Assembly: GCA_937888715.1 (NCBI GenBank)
Contig: CALARU010000175.1
Coordinates: forward strand, 1-41,326
Length of the DNA: 41,326 bases
Direction: 5' to 3'
From: an uncultured Planctomycetaceae bacterium
Lineage (GTDB): Bacteria > Planctomycetota > Planctomycetia > Gemmatales > Gemmataceae
Shown: piece after piece, positions 1 to 8,565 of the stretch
Numbering within the stretch: position 1 is the first letter of the stretch
Layout of the letters: the number at the start of each line of letters is the position of its first letter
The notes under the pieces: model-generated
Told to the model about the DNA's origin: nothing
Database searches by the model: none
The model's input: only the letters and a program-made list of their open reading frames with translations
Made by a program: the position numbers and the translations under genes

Positions 1-10
1 ATAATTAGAG

Positions 11-499
11 CTATTTCTTCTTGGTCATTACTTGTGCTAAGGGATTGGGAAGAGTTTTGGTATCGTTTTCAAACTGCTCGATCTTTTCGATGCGCCTAGA
101 ATGCCGGCCTTTCTCGAAGGGTGTTTCCAACCATATTCTAACCATGCGTTCAATCAATTCCTCGCCCAACAAATCTGCGCTAAGGCATAAAACGTTAGCG
201 TCGTTATGTCGCCTGCTCATTTCTGCAGTGATGCTATCATGGCAGGGTGCAGCGCGAACACCAGCTACTTTATTAGCAGCGATGCACATTCCTATGCCAG
301 TGCCACAGATTAGAATACCGCGGTGAGCTTGTTTTTTGCTAACTGAGTTAGCAACATCAAAAGCAAAGTCGGGGTAATCCACGCAATCTTCGTTACTAGG
401 GCCCATATCAAGAACTTCATGGCCCATGCCCGAAAGAAAATTGAGGATGCGTTGTTTCACATTAAAACCACGATGGTCACTGCCAATTGCGATTACCAT
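11..499 (-). CDS. rpiB: Ribose-5-phosphate isomerase B (RpiB/LacAB family)
   Basis: Interconverts ribose 5-phosphate and ribulose 5-phosphate in the cytoplasmic pentose phosphate pathway. The protein opens with the family's N-terminal phosphate-binding signature IGSDHRG. It carries the active-site Cys region ILICGTGIGM and the following CHD...SRRHNDANVL segment typical of RpiB. I start it at the ATG at 499, giving 162 residues. An upstream in-frame ATG at 541 would add 14 residues before the conserved start and is less likely. It lies 60 bases after the stop of the phosphatase gene on the same strand, counted from the chosen start, so the two probably form an operon. The C-terminus is slightly extended and Lys-rich. 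Family assignment is secure. Confidence 0.93.
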   Translation of the reverse strand: MVIAIGSDHRGFNVKQRILNFLSGMGHEVLDMGPSNEDCVDYPDFAFDVANSVSKKQAHRGILICGTGIGMCIAANKVAGVRAAPCHDSITAEMSRRHNDANVLCLSADLLGEELIERMVRIWLETPFEKGRHSRRIEKIEQFENDTKTLPNPLAQVMTKKK

Positions 500-550
500 A
501 GTATGGTATCCTTGCTTTCCAAATAAATCTTGTTTCATCATTTTATCACC

Positions 551-562
551 TTAGTGCACTAA
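551..562. repeat. Perfect 12-bp palindrome at the phosphatase stop codon
   Basis: TTAGTGCACTAA is a perfect palindrome covering the stop codon of the phosphatase gene and lying between it and rpiB. It could be an operator-like site or chance. It is too short and lacks a U-tract, so it is not a terminator. Confidence 0.3.
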
Positions 563-1020
563 GAGAGTATCTTAAAAACTAAATGTTTGAGGTTTTCCTG
601 TATTTCGGACAAACATTGACTGTAAACATTTTCATCTCCACCGAATGGGTCACTGATATCCGAACCTGAAAAGCTCAACATATGAACGGGTAGATGTTGG
701 TCATGAAAACGATCTTGAAAAATATCCAAGTGGTTTTTCGTCATCACTAATACAGCATCTGAATGCTTAATTAAATCAATATCCACATATCTGCTCTGAT
801 GATCTTCCAAGCTAACCCCAAATTTTTGAACCACAATGGTTGCGTTTGGGGAAGCCGCCATGCCATCATAAGCTGCCAATCCGCCCGATAGAATTTCAAA
901 ACCTTTGTCGGGCAGTTCATGAATTTGACATCCGAGTTTTTCTGCAAGAAGCTTTTTGAACACAACTTCCGCCATCGGGCTTCTGCAGGTATTCCCGGTA
1001 CAAACGAAGACAATTTTCAT
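559..1020 (-). CDS. Low-molecular-weight phosphatase, probably protein-arginine phosphatase (YwlE type)
   Basis: A 153-residue LMW-PTP fold enzyme when started at the ATG at 1020 (an upstream in-frame ATG at 1041 is possible). The P-loop is CTGNTCRS: nucleophile Cys7, Arg13, and Thr11 inside the loop. The general-acid Asp is in SDISDPFGG near the C-terminus. In Bacillus subtilis YwlE, Thr11 in the same P-loop spelling favours phospho-arginine, whereas classical LMW tyrosine phosphatases have a bulkier Ile or Leu there. YwlE is also encoded next to an rpiB homologue (ywlF), as here. The phosphatase family is certain; arginine specificity is inference from one residue and gene context. A low-molecular-weight tyrosine phosphatase is the alternative. 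Confidence 0.85.
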   Translation of the reverse strand: MKIVFVCTGNTCRSPMAEVVFKKLLAEKLGCQIHELPDKGFEILSGGLAAYDGMAASPNATIVVQKFGVSLEDHQSRYVDIDLIKHSDAVLVMTKNHLDIFQDRFHDQHLPVHMLSFSGSDISDPFGGDENVYSQCLSEIQENLKHLVFKILS

Positions 1021-1041
1021 TCTTCGCTCGATGTTTTCCAC

Positions 1042-1342
1042 AGTAACTCCATGATTTTCAGATAATCTGCTTCACGCTTTTTTAGTACTAAAGCCTAAGA
1101 CCCATGAAATATTATTCGTAATCAAGTTAGAAATATTTCTTGCAACAAAGTAAGTCTAGGGCTGTCGATCTAGCAAACAATCACGATTGTTGATTCTTAA
1201 CAGATACTTAACACAGATGGGGTAGTTTAAACTAACTTCTTGTAATTATACCCCGATCCTTGGGGAACGCCTCAATTAATTAGAATAAAATGGCGGAGTT
1301 TAAGCAATAGGAGACTAAGGGGATTAGCCTAAGCTACGGAAA
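1042..1342. other. Intergenic region between mnmA and the phosphatase gene
   Basis: About 300 bases without a credible gene. It should hold the promoter of the phosphatase-rpiB pair and the 3' end of the mnmA transcript. A short CCCC/GGGG inverted repeat occurs near 1251-1264. I see no convincing terminator, RNA gene or promoter boxes. Confidence 0.4.
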
Positions 1343-2422
1343 TTAGAGAGCCTCATCGATCCAACCACCACCCAAAACCCTATTTCCATCGTAAAAAACC
1401 ACTGCCTGGCCCGGAGTTACTGCACTTTGGCTCGTTTCAAATTCAACTTCTGCTGCTTCTTCACTCAAACGAATCACCTTGGCGGGCGCAGCTTTATGGC
1501 GATAGCGAATTTGAGCATGGCAATTAATCTGCACATTCATCGGTATATTTGCCTGCCAATTAACCCCGGTAGATTTCAAGCCCTTTGCCAGCAATCCTTC
1601 CATTTCACCCACAACGACTTTATTTTCCTCTGCAACTATTTTAAGAACATACTTGCGCTGCCCCGTCGCAAAACCCAACCCTTTTCGTTGCCCAATCGTA
1701 AACCTCTCAATACCGTCATGCGTTGCCAGCGATTTTCCTGACTCATCAACAATCATCCCGGGCCTATTTAAATCGGGCATACGCTGCTTGATCATTTTGG
1801 CATGATCCCCATCCGGTACGAAACAAATTTCAACACTATCGGGTTTATCCGCTACGCTAAGGTTGGCAGCAAACGCCAACTCCCGCACTTGCTCTTTTTT
1901 CATATCCCCAAGGGGAAACATGATTTTTTCCAGTATCTTTCTTTTCAAACCATGCAGCACATACGATTGATCTTTATCAGGATCTACGGCCCTGTGCAGC
2001 TCTGCCCCATCGGTACCATGCACTATTTTTGCGTAGTGCCCGGTTGCAATATGATCAACGCCCAGCATTTCTCCATAGGACCAGAGTTGTCCAAATTTGA
2101 GCCAGTTATTGCAAACAATACAAGGGTTTGGTGTACGCCCCGAAAGGTATTCATGGGCGAAATAATCCATGATCTTGCCAAATTCAGCTTCAAAATCGAG
2201 CGCATAAAAAGGTATGTCAAATTTATCTGCTACCCGACGGGCATCGCCCGCATCAAGTGCGCTGCAGCAGCCTTTTTTTCTTTCCGCACGAGCATCTTCT
2301 GTGCCATGCACTCCTGTGCGCATGAATACTCCGATAACCTCATAGCCTTGATCTATGAGTAATTGTGCGCAAACCGAGCTGTCAACTCCCCCCGACATGG
2401 CAAGGAGGACTTTATTTCCCAT
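1343..2422 (-). CDS. mnmA: tRNA-specific 2-thiouridylase MnmA
   Basis: Makes the 2-thio group of wobble uridine-34 in tRNA for Lys, Glu and Gln, using ATP and relayed sulfur. The 359-residue length is typical. The N-terminal PP-loop SGGVDSS (residues 10-16) binds ATP. The catalytic pair is Cys104 (in NPCIVCNNWLKF) and Cys200 (in SVEICFVPDG), and GHYAKI and the DKDQSYVL motif are present. The residue three before the first catalytic Cys is Cys101, where Escherichia coli has Asp99, so three Cys line the site. Variants of this kind have been discussed in connection with iron-sulfur binding, which I infer only as a possibility. It is transcribed alone; the next gene upstream is divergent. Confidence 0.95.
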   Translation of the reverse strand: MGNKVLLAMSGGVDSSVCAQLLIDQGYEVIGVFMRTGVHGTEDARAERKKGCCSALDAGDARRVADKFDIPFYALDFEAEFGKIMDYFAHEYLSGRTPNPCIVCNNWLKFGQLWSYGEMLGVDHIATGHYAKIVHGTDGAELHRAVDPDKDQSYVLHGLKRKILEKIMFPLGDMKKEQVRELAFAANLSVADKPDSVEICFVPDGDHAKMIKQRMPDLNRPGMIVDESGKSLATHDGIERFTIGQRKGLGFATGQRKYVLKIVAEENKVVVGEMEGLLAKGLKSTGVNWQANIPMNVQINCHAQIRYRHKAAPAKVIRLSEEAAEVEFETSQSAVTPGQAVVFYDGNRVLGGGWIDEAL

Positions 2423-2725
2423 GGCAACCTCGTAATTGGATGGACATCTATGCTAAGAATATCTTAGCAACCAATGGCAAAAGGGCATGAATTATCTTAA
2501 ATTTAGATTAAATAAAGGCATGCAGAAGTAAGGAATCGATGGGAATATCGGCCGGCTGTAACGAAATTTCCGGATTAGCAGTTTGCGTAAGAGGAAACCT
2601 GATTTCTTCATATAACAAATACTTCTGAAGCATCAATTAGAACCGTAAGCTCAACTATAGGGTATTATTAACCATACAAAAATGATTTTGAGGCATTTAT
2701 ACATGCCTTATGAAGGGTTAAAGCG
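2423..2725. other. Divergent intergenic region between mnmA and glgA
   Basis: It must contain the promoters of both divergent genes. On the plus strand, AT-rich text around 2660-2672 (TATAGGGTATTATTAACC) could supply a -10 box, but no clear -35 partner is visible. A perfect 6-bp inverted repeat with a 6-base loop (2691-2708, AGGCAT/ATGCCT) sits just before the glgA ribosome-binding site AAGGG (about 2713). Confidence 0.4.
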
Positions 2726-4246
2726 ATGCGGATCGCATTGGTATCATCGGAAGTGGTCGGATTTGCCAAGACTGGTGGCTTGGCTGATGTTGCGGGAGCC
2801 CTACCCCCAGCACTGGAAAACCTTGGCGAAGAGGTTATTGTTTTCCTACCGATGTACCATTGCATCCGAAAAACAGGAAACTTTGAAAGCACCAAGGTGC
2901 GATTTCAAATTCCGCTAGGCCCTAAATTAGTTCCAGGTTCGCTTGCAAAATCAAAAATACCAGGCTCCAACGTTACTGTTTATCTGGTAGAAAATCCTGA
3001 TCTATTCGAACGCGACAACCCCGCTTTTGGCAGAGGCTTCTACCAATTTGCAGGCTCTGAGGGCACGAAAAAAGATTACCCGGATAATTCTGCCCGATTT
3101 TATTTCTTCAATCAGGCTGTTCTTGCTTCTTTCCCCCAACTTGGTTTCTGGCCCGATGTTGTTCATTGGAATGATTGGCAATCAGGCCTTGGCCCCGTCC
3201 TCTTACGAGAAAAATACGACAAAAGCGAAGATCGATCCCTCGCAGAAAAATACCAAAAAGTTCGCAGCCTGATGACCATCCACAACATTGCCTATCAAGG
3301 CAATTTCTGGAAAGAAGATATGAATATGGCCCATCTTAATTGGAGCCTATTTAATCTCAACCAACTCGAGTTCCACGATACCCTCAGCTTCCTTAAAGCG
3401 GGAATTGTTTTCGCTGATCGCATCAGCACCGTCAGCCCTACTTATGCCCGCGAAATCCAGACCCCATATTACGGGTATGGCTTGCAAGGCGTGCTTACCG
3501 TGCTTGCAAGCAAACTTACTGGCATCGTCAATGGCATCGATTACAAAGTCTGGGACCCAGCAAACGACCCATTGATTGCAGGAAAATTTGACGCAGGCAA
3601 CATCCAACCCGGTAAAGCACTCTGCAAAAAAAAACTCCAGCACGAACTCGGACTCGAAGTAAATCCTACTATCCCCATCGTCGGACTTGTCGCAAGGCTT
3701 GTTCAACAAAAAGGTATTGATCTGGTGATTGAAAGCGCATGGCGCATGATGGATTTGGGAATTCAGTTTGTTGTTTTGGGTGAAGGAGATTCTTACTACC
3801 AAAATGCATTAGTTCAATTACAAGCCACCTACCCAGGCAGAGTCGCACTCAATTTCGCTTTCAGTGAATCCATGGCACACAAAATTGAAGCTGGATCGGA
3901 TTGCTTCCTTATGCCTAGCCTTTATGAACCCTCGGGCCTCAACCAACTTTACAGCATGCGCTATGGCACTCTGCCCATTGTACGCGCCACGGGCGGCCTT
4001 GCTGATACTGTCACCGATGCCAATGCTGGTTCCCTTGCAAACAATTCTGCAACGGGATTCAGTTTCAATGCCTACAGTTCCGCTGCTCTTTATGATTGCC
4101 TTTACAGGGCAATTGATTGTTATCGAAATCATCCTCTGGATTGGGCTCAAATTCAACGCAACGCCATGACTCAAGATTGGTCCTGGAACCGCAGTGCCAA
4201 AAATTATCAACAACTTTATAATACAATAATATCTAGTCAAGCTTAG
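2726..4246 (+). CDS. glgA: Glycogen synthase (GT5, ADP/UDP-glucose starch synthase)
   Basis: Elongates alpha-1,4-glucan from a nucleotide-glucose donor. The 506-residue length is normal for a GT-B fold GT5 enzyme. The N-terminal KTGGLADV loop (from residue 15) is the ADP-glucose-binding signature. The second Rossmann domain has VARLVQQKG and the EPSGLNQLYSMRYG loop near residue 400, with the catalytic Glu pattern of the family, followed by RATGGLADTV. The start is supported by AAGGG eight bases upstream of the ATG. It is the first gene of a plus-strand operon with a GH57 glycosidase 28 bases downstream and a GalT-like enzyme after that, pointing to alpha-glucan storage or turnover. Confidence 0.95.
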   Translation: MRIALVSSEVVGFAKTGGLADVAGALPPALENLGEEVIVFLPMYHCIRKTGNFESTKVRFQIPLGPKLVPGSLAKSKIPGSNVTVYLVENPDLFERDNPAFGRGFYQFAGSEGTKKDYPDNSARFYFFNQAVLASFPQLGFWPDVVHWNDWQSGLGPVLLREKYDKSEDRSLAEKYQKVRSLMTIHNIAYQGNFWKEDMNMAHLNWSLFNLNQLEFHDTLSFLKAGIVFADRISTVSPTYAREIQTPYYGYGLQGVLTVLASKLTGIVNGIDYKVWDPANDPLIAGKFDAGNIQPGKALCKKKLQHELGLEVNPTIPIVGLVARLVQQKGIDLVIESAWRMMDLGIQFVVLGEGDSYYQNALVQLQATYPGRVALNFAFSESMAHKIEAGSDCFLMPSLYEPSGLNQLYSMRYGTLPIVRATGGLADTVTDANAGSLANNSATGFSFNAYSSAALYDCLYRAIDCYRNHPLDWAQIQRNAMTQDWSWNRSAKNYQQLYNTIISSQA

Positions 4247-4274
4247 TGCTTTCATTACTGAGGCATGATCCACC

Positions 4275-6449
4275 ATGGCGGATGTTTCCTTAGCTTTTTT
4301 ATGGCATCAACATCAGCCATATTATCCTGATGATTTAACAGGCGAAAACCCCATGCCTTGGGTTCGTCTTCATGGGGTCAAAGATTACTACGGAATGCTT
4401 TTGCATCTCATGGAATTTCCCGCCATGCGTTGTTCCATCAATTTGGTCCCTAGCCTTATCGAACAAATTCTGCAATACACCGAAGAAGGCAGATCCGATC
4501 GATTCCTAGATGTTTCCAGAATCAACGCAGACAATCTCGAAGAAGCCGAGGCTGTTTTTTTGCTCGACAATTTCTTCATGGCCAATCCCCACCACATGAT
4601 TCTAGCTTTTCCACGCTATGGTGAGTTATACCAGCGAAGGGGGTTGGGACGATGTTCGGGGCAAGAGGCGCTGCGTCGTTTTAATTCCAGAGACCTCAGA
4701 GATTTGCAAGTATGGTTTAATCTTGCCTGGGTGCATCCCATTGCAGTTGCCCAAGATCCTTTTCTTTCCGGTCTTGTTACCAAAGGAAAACAATTTACAG
4801 AGGAAGAAAAACATCTTCTTTTAGACAAGCACCTAGAGATTCTAAAAAAGATCCTGCCTCTGCATAAAAAATTACAGGATGATGGGCAGATTGAGATCAC
4901 CACCACTCCTTATTTTCATCCCATAGTACCCTTGTTGTTGGATAAGAAGTTTGCCCGCGAGGCTCTTCCGCAAATTCAATTACCTTCGTATCAGGCCAGC
5001 TATTTGGATGATGCTAAAGTTCATTTCCAAAAAGCAATTGATCAGTATAAATCTATTTTTGGTGTTGCTCCCACAGGGATGTGGCCTTCCGAAGGCAGTG
5101 TCTGCCAGCCTTTTATCTCGCTTGCTGAAAGTTTTGGATTTCGCTGGATTGCAACCGATGAAGAAATACTATCTGCATCAACCCATGGCGATGTAAGTAG
5201 AGATTCCCATGGGTATGTTCGCAACCCCCACAAACTTTATTCCGCTTACAGGGTTCATGATTCAGGCAAGGGTATCAACATTGTTTTCCGTGATCATGCC
5301 CTTAGCGATTTAATTGGTTTTCGTTATCAACATAACGAACCTGAGGCCGCTGCGCAGGATTTTCTTCACACCCTTTCGGAAATTGGTAAGTCCATCAACT
5401 CGGATAAACCTGCATTGGTTACTGTCATTTTGGATGGGGAAAATTGCTGGGAACATTACCCAGGCGGGGGCGTCGACTTTATCCGTGCGCTTTATCGCAA
5501 GTGCACCTCAACGCCTAATGTTCATTCTGTTCGTCTGGGCGATTACCTTGCGCATAATCCGCCTACGAATAATCTGGATCACCTTTTTGCAGGGTCATGG
5601 ATCAATCATAATTTTGCAATCTGGGTCGGGCATGAAGAAGATAACACCGCATGGGATCTACTTCATAAAGCACGCGAGTATCTCAAAACCAAGGATGCTT
5701 TCTCCTTTAACGAATTATTACAAAAAGCCTGGCGCGAAATTTACATCGCCCAAGGAAGCGATTGGTTCTGGTGGTATGGGGACGACCATTCCTGCGCACA
5801 AGACGAGCTCTTCGATGAACTCTTTCGCAGACATCTGAAAAATGTTTATGCTTTTCTGGGTGATATTCCACCCATCGAGCTCGATAGGCCCATTCGCAAA
5901 AAAGGGGCACGCAATATCCATACCCTGCCCCGCTCTTTCCTCGAAATTCGTATCGATGGCCTGCCCCGATTTTTTGAATGGCTCACCGCAGGGCATTATG
6001 CTTGTCAGGGTGAACGAGGCACCATGGCTATGACCACCCGAGGCCCGCTTCGTGACATCTACTTTGGTTTTAATCTCAAAAAATTATTCATCCGCATTGA
6101 TTGCACCGCAGATGCCAAGCAAGCACTCAAGCAGTTTCATCAGATTAAAATCGGGTTTCTAGAACCTGCAGGGCACCAAGTGATCATTGATATATCTAAC
6201 CAAGAAAAAATTTCTTTTACTCATCTGCTTGCAGGAAAAGAAGTAGCTGCATCCATAGAAATTGCATTGCAAAAAGTAGTGGAGTTATCTATTCCTTTTG
6301 AAATACTTGATGTGAATGAAAATCAAATTATTTCTTTTTATGTCGAGATTTTGGAAAATGGCCTGGGTAGAGATCGGGCACCCAGAGAAGGATTAATTAG
6401 CTTTAGCAGGCCCACCCGAGATTTTGAACAAATCATGTGGGATGTCTGA
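4275..6449 (+). CDS. Glycoside hydrolase family 57 (alpha-amylase / glucanotransferase type)
   Basis: A 724-residue cytoplasmic GH57 enzyme (no signal peptide) acting on alpha-glucans. The N-terminus has the family's first motif, LWHQHQPYY. GMWPSEGSV carries the catalytic nucleophile Glu273 and TVILDGENCWEHYPGGG carries the second catalytic Asp387. WFWWYGDDH at about residue 500 is another GH57-typical motif. The C-terminal third (about residues 560-724) looks like a beta-rich accessory domain. Whether it hydrolyses, debranches or transfers glucan cannot be told from motifs. It lies between glgA and a GalT-like gene, so it probably trims or remodels glycogen. A GAGG ribosome site lies about 11 bases before the ATG. 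Confidence 0.9.
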   Translation: MADVSLAFLWHQHQPYYPDDLTGENPMPWVRLHGVKDYYGMLLHLMEFPAMRCSINLVPSLIEQILQYTEEGRSDRFLDVSRINADNLEEAEAVFLLDNFFMANPHHMILAFPRYGELYQRRGLGRCSGQEALRRFNSRDLRDLQVWFNLAWVHPIAVAQDPFLSGLVTKGKQFTEEEKHLLLDKHLEILKKILPLHKKLQDDGQIEITTTPYFHPIVPLLLDKKFAREALPQIQLPSYQASYLDDAKVHFQKAIDQYKSIFGVAPTGMWPSEGSVCQPFISLAESFGFRWIATDEEILSASTHGDVSRDSHGYVRNPHKLYSAYRVHDSGKGINIVFRDHALSDLIGFRYQHNEPEAAAQDFLHTLSEIGKSINSDKPALVTVILDGENCWEHYPGGGVDFIRALYRKCTSTPNVHSVRLGDYLAHNPPTNNLDHLFAGSWINHNFAIWVGHEEDNTAWDLLHKAREYLKTKDAFSFNELLQKAWREIYIAQGSDWFWWYGDDHSCAQDELFDELFRRHLKNVYAFLGDIPPIELDRPIRKKGARNIHTLPRSFLEIRIDGLPRFFEWLTAGHYACQGERGTMAMTTRGPLRDIYFGFNLKKLFIRIDCTADAKQALKQFHQIKIGFLEPAGHQVIIDISNQEKISFTHLLAGKEVAASIEIALQKVVELSIPFEILDVNENQIISFYVEILENGLGRDRAPREGLISFSRPTRDFEQIMWDV

Positions 6450-6500
6450 TTGTAAAAACAGGTATGAACTTAAATAACACTATGTCGGGGATTTAAAATA

Positions 6501-7508
6501 ATGCCAGAGCTTCGTAAAGATCCGATTGTTGGTCGATGGGTGATTATTGCAACCGAAAGGGCACGCAGGCCCATGCCCCAATCTGCGGAACCCCTGCTAG
6601 CACCTGGGGGATACTGCCCTTTTTGCGAGGGTAACGAAGATAAAACCCCCAACGAAATTTATTCTTTTAGGGAACCAGACACCCATGCAGATCAACCCGG
6701 CTGGCGGGTCAGAGTGGTGCCCAACAAATTTCCCGCTCTTCAAATCGAAGGCGATCTGCAAAAAAAAGGCGATGGCATTTACGATTGCATGAATGGTATC
6801 GGGGCCCATGAAGTCATCCTCGAATGCCCCTTCCACGAAACGAGCATGGCTCGACTTCCCGAAAGCTACATCCGCGAAATCCTCTGGACTTATCACGAAA
6901 GGCTTGCGGATTTGAAAATGGACTCCAGGATGGTTTATGGCATGATTTTCAAGAATGTAGGCGCTGCTGCTGGTGCTTCTTTAGAACATTCCCACAGCCA
7001 GCTTATTGTTACACCCATCCTCCCCGTCAATGTTTTCGAAGAAATGAATGGCGCTCTCGAATTTTACAAGTACCGAGGGCGATGCATTTATTGCGATATC
7101 ATCTCTCAAGAACTTGGAGCAGATAAAAGAGTCATCTTTGATTCACCCAGTTTTTTAGTGATTGCTCCTTATGCCAGCAGATTTCCTTTTGAAACTTGGA
7201 TCATCCCCAAGCAGCATAACAGCCATTATGAAAACGCATCGAAGAGCGAACTGGATGAATTGGCCGGCGTTCTAAAAACAATATTGTTAAAATTAGAAAT
7301 CGCTCTGGATAACCCTGCCTACAACTACATGATCCATACGGGGGCCTTGAACACATCGCAATTGCCACACTATCACTGGCATATGGAAATTATTCCAAGG
7401 TTAACCCGAGTTGCTGGATTTGAATGGGGCACTGGTTTCTACATCAACCATGTACCGCCCGAGCAGGCTGCATTGGTTTTACGAAACACCGAAGTGGATA
7501 CTCTTTGA
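6501..7508 (+). CDS. GalT-like nucleotidylyltransferase / nucleotide-sugar phosphorylase (HIT superfamily)
   Basis: 335 residues with the full GalT fold. A zinc Cys pair is in CPFCEG (Cys39, Cys42). The active-site motif is HSHSQ (His163, His165, Gln167) and a C-terminal metal triad is in HYHWH (His290, 292, 294). Classical GalT transfers UMP between UDP-glucose and galactose 1-phosphate through a His-Pro-His motif. Here the middle residue is Ser, as I recall for plant ADP-glucose phosphorylase-type relatives. Position directly behind glgA and the GH57 gene, with no galactose genes nearby, makes a role in nucleotide-glucose metabolism for glycogen plausible. The substrate is not settled. The ribosome site (GGGGA) is weak. 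Confidence 0.85.
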   Translation: MPELRKDPIVGRWVIIATERARRPMPQSAEPLLAPGGYCPFCEGNEDKTPNEIYSFREPDTHADQPGWRVRVVPNKFPALQIEGDLQKKGDGIYDCMNGIGAHEVILECPFHETSMARLPESYIREILWTYHERLADLKMDSRMVYGMIFKNVGAAAGASLEHSHSQLIVTPILPVNVFEEMNGALEFYKYRGRCIYCDIISQELGADKRVIFDSPSFLVIAPYASRFPFETWIIPKQHNSHYENASKSELDELAGVLKTILLKLEIALDNPAYNYMIHTGALNTSQLPHYHWHMEIIPRLTRVAGFEWGTGFYINHVPPEQAALVLRNTEVDTL

Positions 7509-7512
7509 AAGA

Positions 7513-8124
7513 TTAACGGGCGCCAAAATAGTACAGGCTTAAAAAGAGTGATGCGTGCCTAAGCCAGCTAGGCAGCCCTTCTGGCCCATGGATAAAAAAG
7601 ATTGCTGCAGTGCTTGCAACGGTAATCAGAACCAGCATGGCTTGCATGTCTTGCCAGCGGGCCAGCAAAGAATTTACACCAGGCCGCATGACCCATTTTG
7701 CAAAATAGGCGATAAACATACCAGAGATATAAGCTCCTACAGCGCCAAAGATAGGCAACACTTTGGGATCAAACAACCTGCCTTGTTTCTGTAGAAAAAA
7801 CCCAGCAACACCAAAAGTTAAAAGAATCAGTGCCCGGATAACTCCTGTGGGGAGGTAAAGAGGCCTGGTTTCTGGAGGCAGAAGGCCTTCTTTTTGCAAT
7901 CGTGGAACAGCTTCGGGTGGAATATTTAGAAATCTGCGCCTGGAAAAGTAATGCGCAAGTGCAATCAATAGGGTTTCGTTCCACAAAATATCTATATCTC
8001 GGCCCGCCATCATTTCATTGATGACAACTCCAAGAATCAACAGGGTTAATAATGCACGAACACTGCCTTGCGGAAGCCCCAACGGCGGCCTGACTGGGTT
8101 ATCTGAATCTGTTATTTGTGACAT
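7513..8124 (-). CDS. Planctomycete-type integral membrane protein with duplicated LPxGxxRAL motif
   Basis: 203 residues of unknown function with about five or six hydrophobic segments. Two halves begin with the same element: LPQGSVRALLTLLILG near residue 18 and LPTGVIRALILLTFGV near residue 92, each leading into a membrane helix. This suggests an internal duplication. Between the halves is a soluble stretch (RRRFLNIPPEAVPRLQKEG). I do not recognise a named family. Its ATG follows the stop codon of the decayed sigma-factor remnant with no bases between, so the two were once translationally coupled. It converges on the galT-like gene with a 4-base gap. Confidence 0.75.
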   Translation of the reverse strand: MSQITDSDNPVRPPLGLPQGSVRALLTLLILGVVINEMMAGRDIDILWNETLLIALAHYFSRRRFLNIPPEAVPRLQKEGLLPPETRPLYLPTGVIRALILLTFGVAGFFLQKQGRLFDPKVLPIFGAVGAYISGMFIAYFAKWVMRPGVNSLLARWQDMQAMLVLITVASTAAIFFIHGPEGLPSWLRHASLFLSLYYFGAR

Positions 8125-8565
8125 TTATTTCTTTGGAAGCCCCTGATTAATTTGCAGGGTAAGAATTTCTTTGATATTGTTTTTGAATCTTTCACTTGTT
8201 CTTTTAGAAACCCCTAACTTCTCTGCAATTTCGACAAGGGAATAACCCTGAAGAATTAAACAAAACACCTTCTTTCTAATTTCATTTTCAAGCCTGATCA
8301 TTACTAAGTCAAGAGATTCTTCAAGTATTAATTTTTCGTCGATTTATTGGCGCTTGTAATTGCATTTCCAGATGGTCATTTTCGCAAGCAGGTACCAGAT
8401 TTCTTCACAGCTACCGGGTTTTAAGGTTCCTTTTTGCAACGCTTCTTAGGAATTCCAAAAACCGGTCGAACAATATCATCTGGGTCTAACTTGAACACTA
8501 AAAGTTTGCCGATTTTTGATCAATGCAAAGGGGATTAATCTTTTCAGAAGGCTGATAATTTATAA
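8125..8565 (-). pseudogene. Decayed ECF-type sigma factor (sigma-70 family) remnant
   Basis: Read in pieces on the minus strand, this stretch spells an ECF sigma factor broken by stops and frame changes. A region-2 fragment reads KLDPDDIVRPVFGIP (about 8475-8450). In another frame follows GSCEEIWYLLAKMTIWKC, then an in-frame TAA (8344-8346). Next comes a helix-turn-helix region 4, GYSLVEIAEKLGVSKRTSER, running to a TAA at 8125-8127 that abuts the ATG of the membrane-protein gene. The order and spacing match planctomycete ECF factors with a DPxD region 2. At least two stops and one frameshift make it non-functional as a whole. The region-4 part alone (about 70 codons) is open but I see no good start. 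Confidence 0.75.

Noticed and set aside
551-562. TTAGTGCACTAA as half of a CIRCE element
   Set aside because: It only resembles the motif; it is a contiguous palindrome without the 9-base spacer and is not near a chaperone gene.
1802-2362. Long plus-strand open frame across mnmA
   Set aside because: It is the antisense shadow of mnmA, with no recognisable domain or ribosome site.
5314-5838. Alternative plus-strand frame inside the GH57 gene
   Set aside because: It overlaps catalytic GH57 sequence that is clearly coding, and has no own start signal.
8125-8565. Programmed frameshift or stop readthrough to make a functional sigma factor
   Set aside because: Several independent lesions (two or more stops plus a frame change) and no slippery or SECIS-like element, so decay is simpler.
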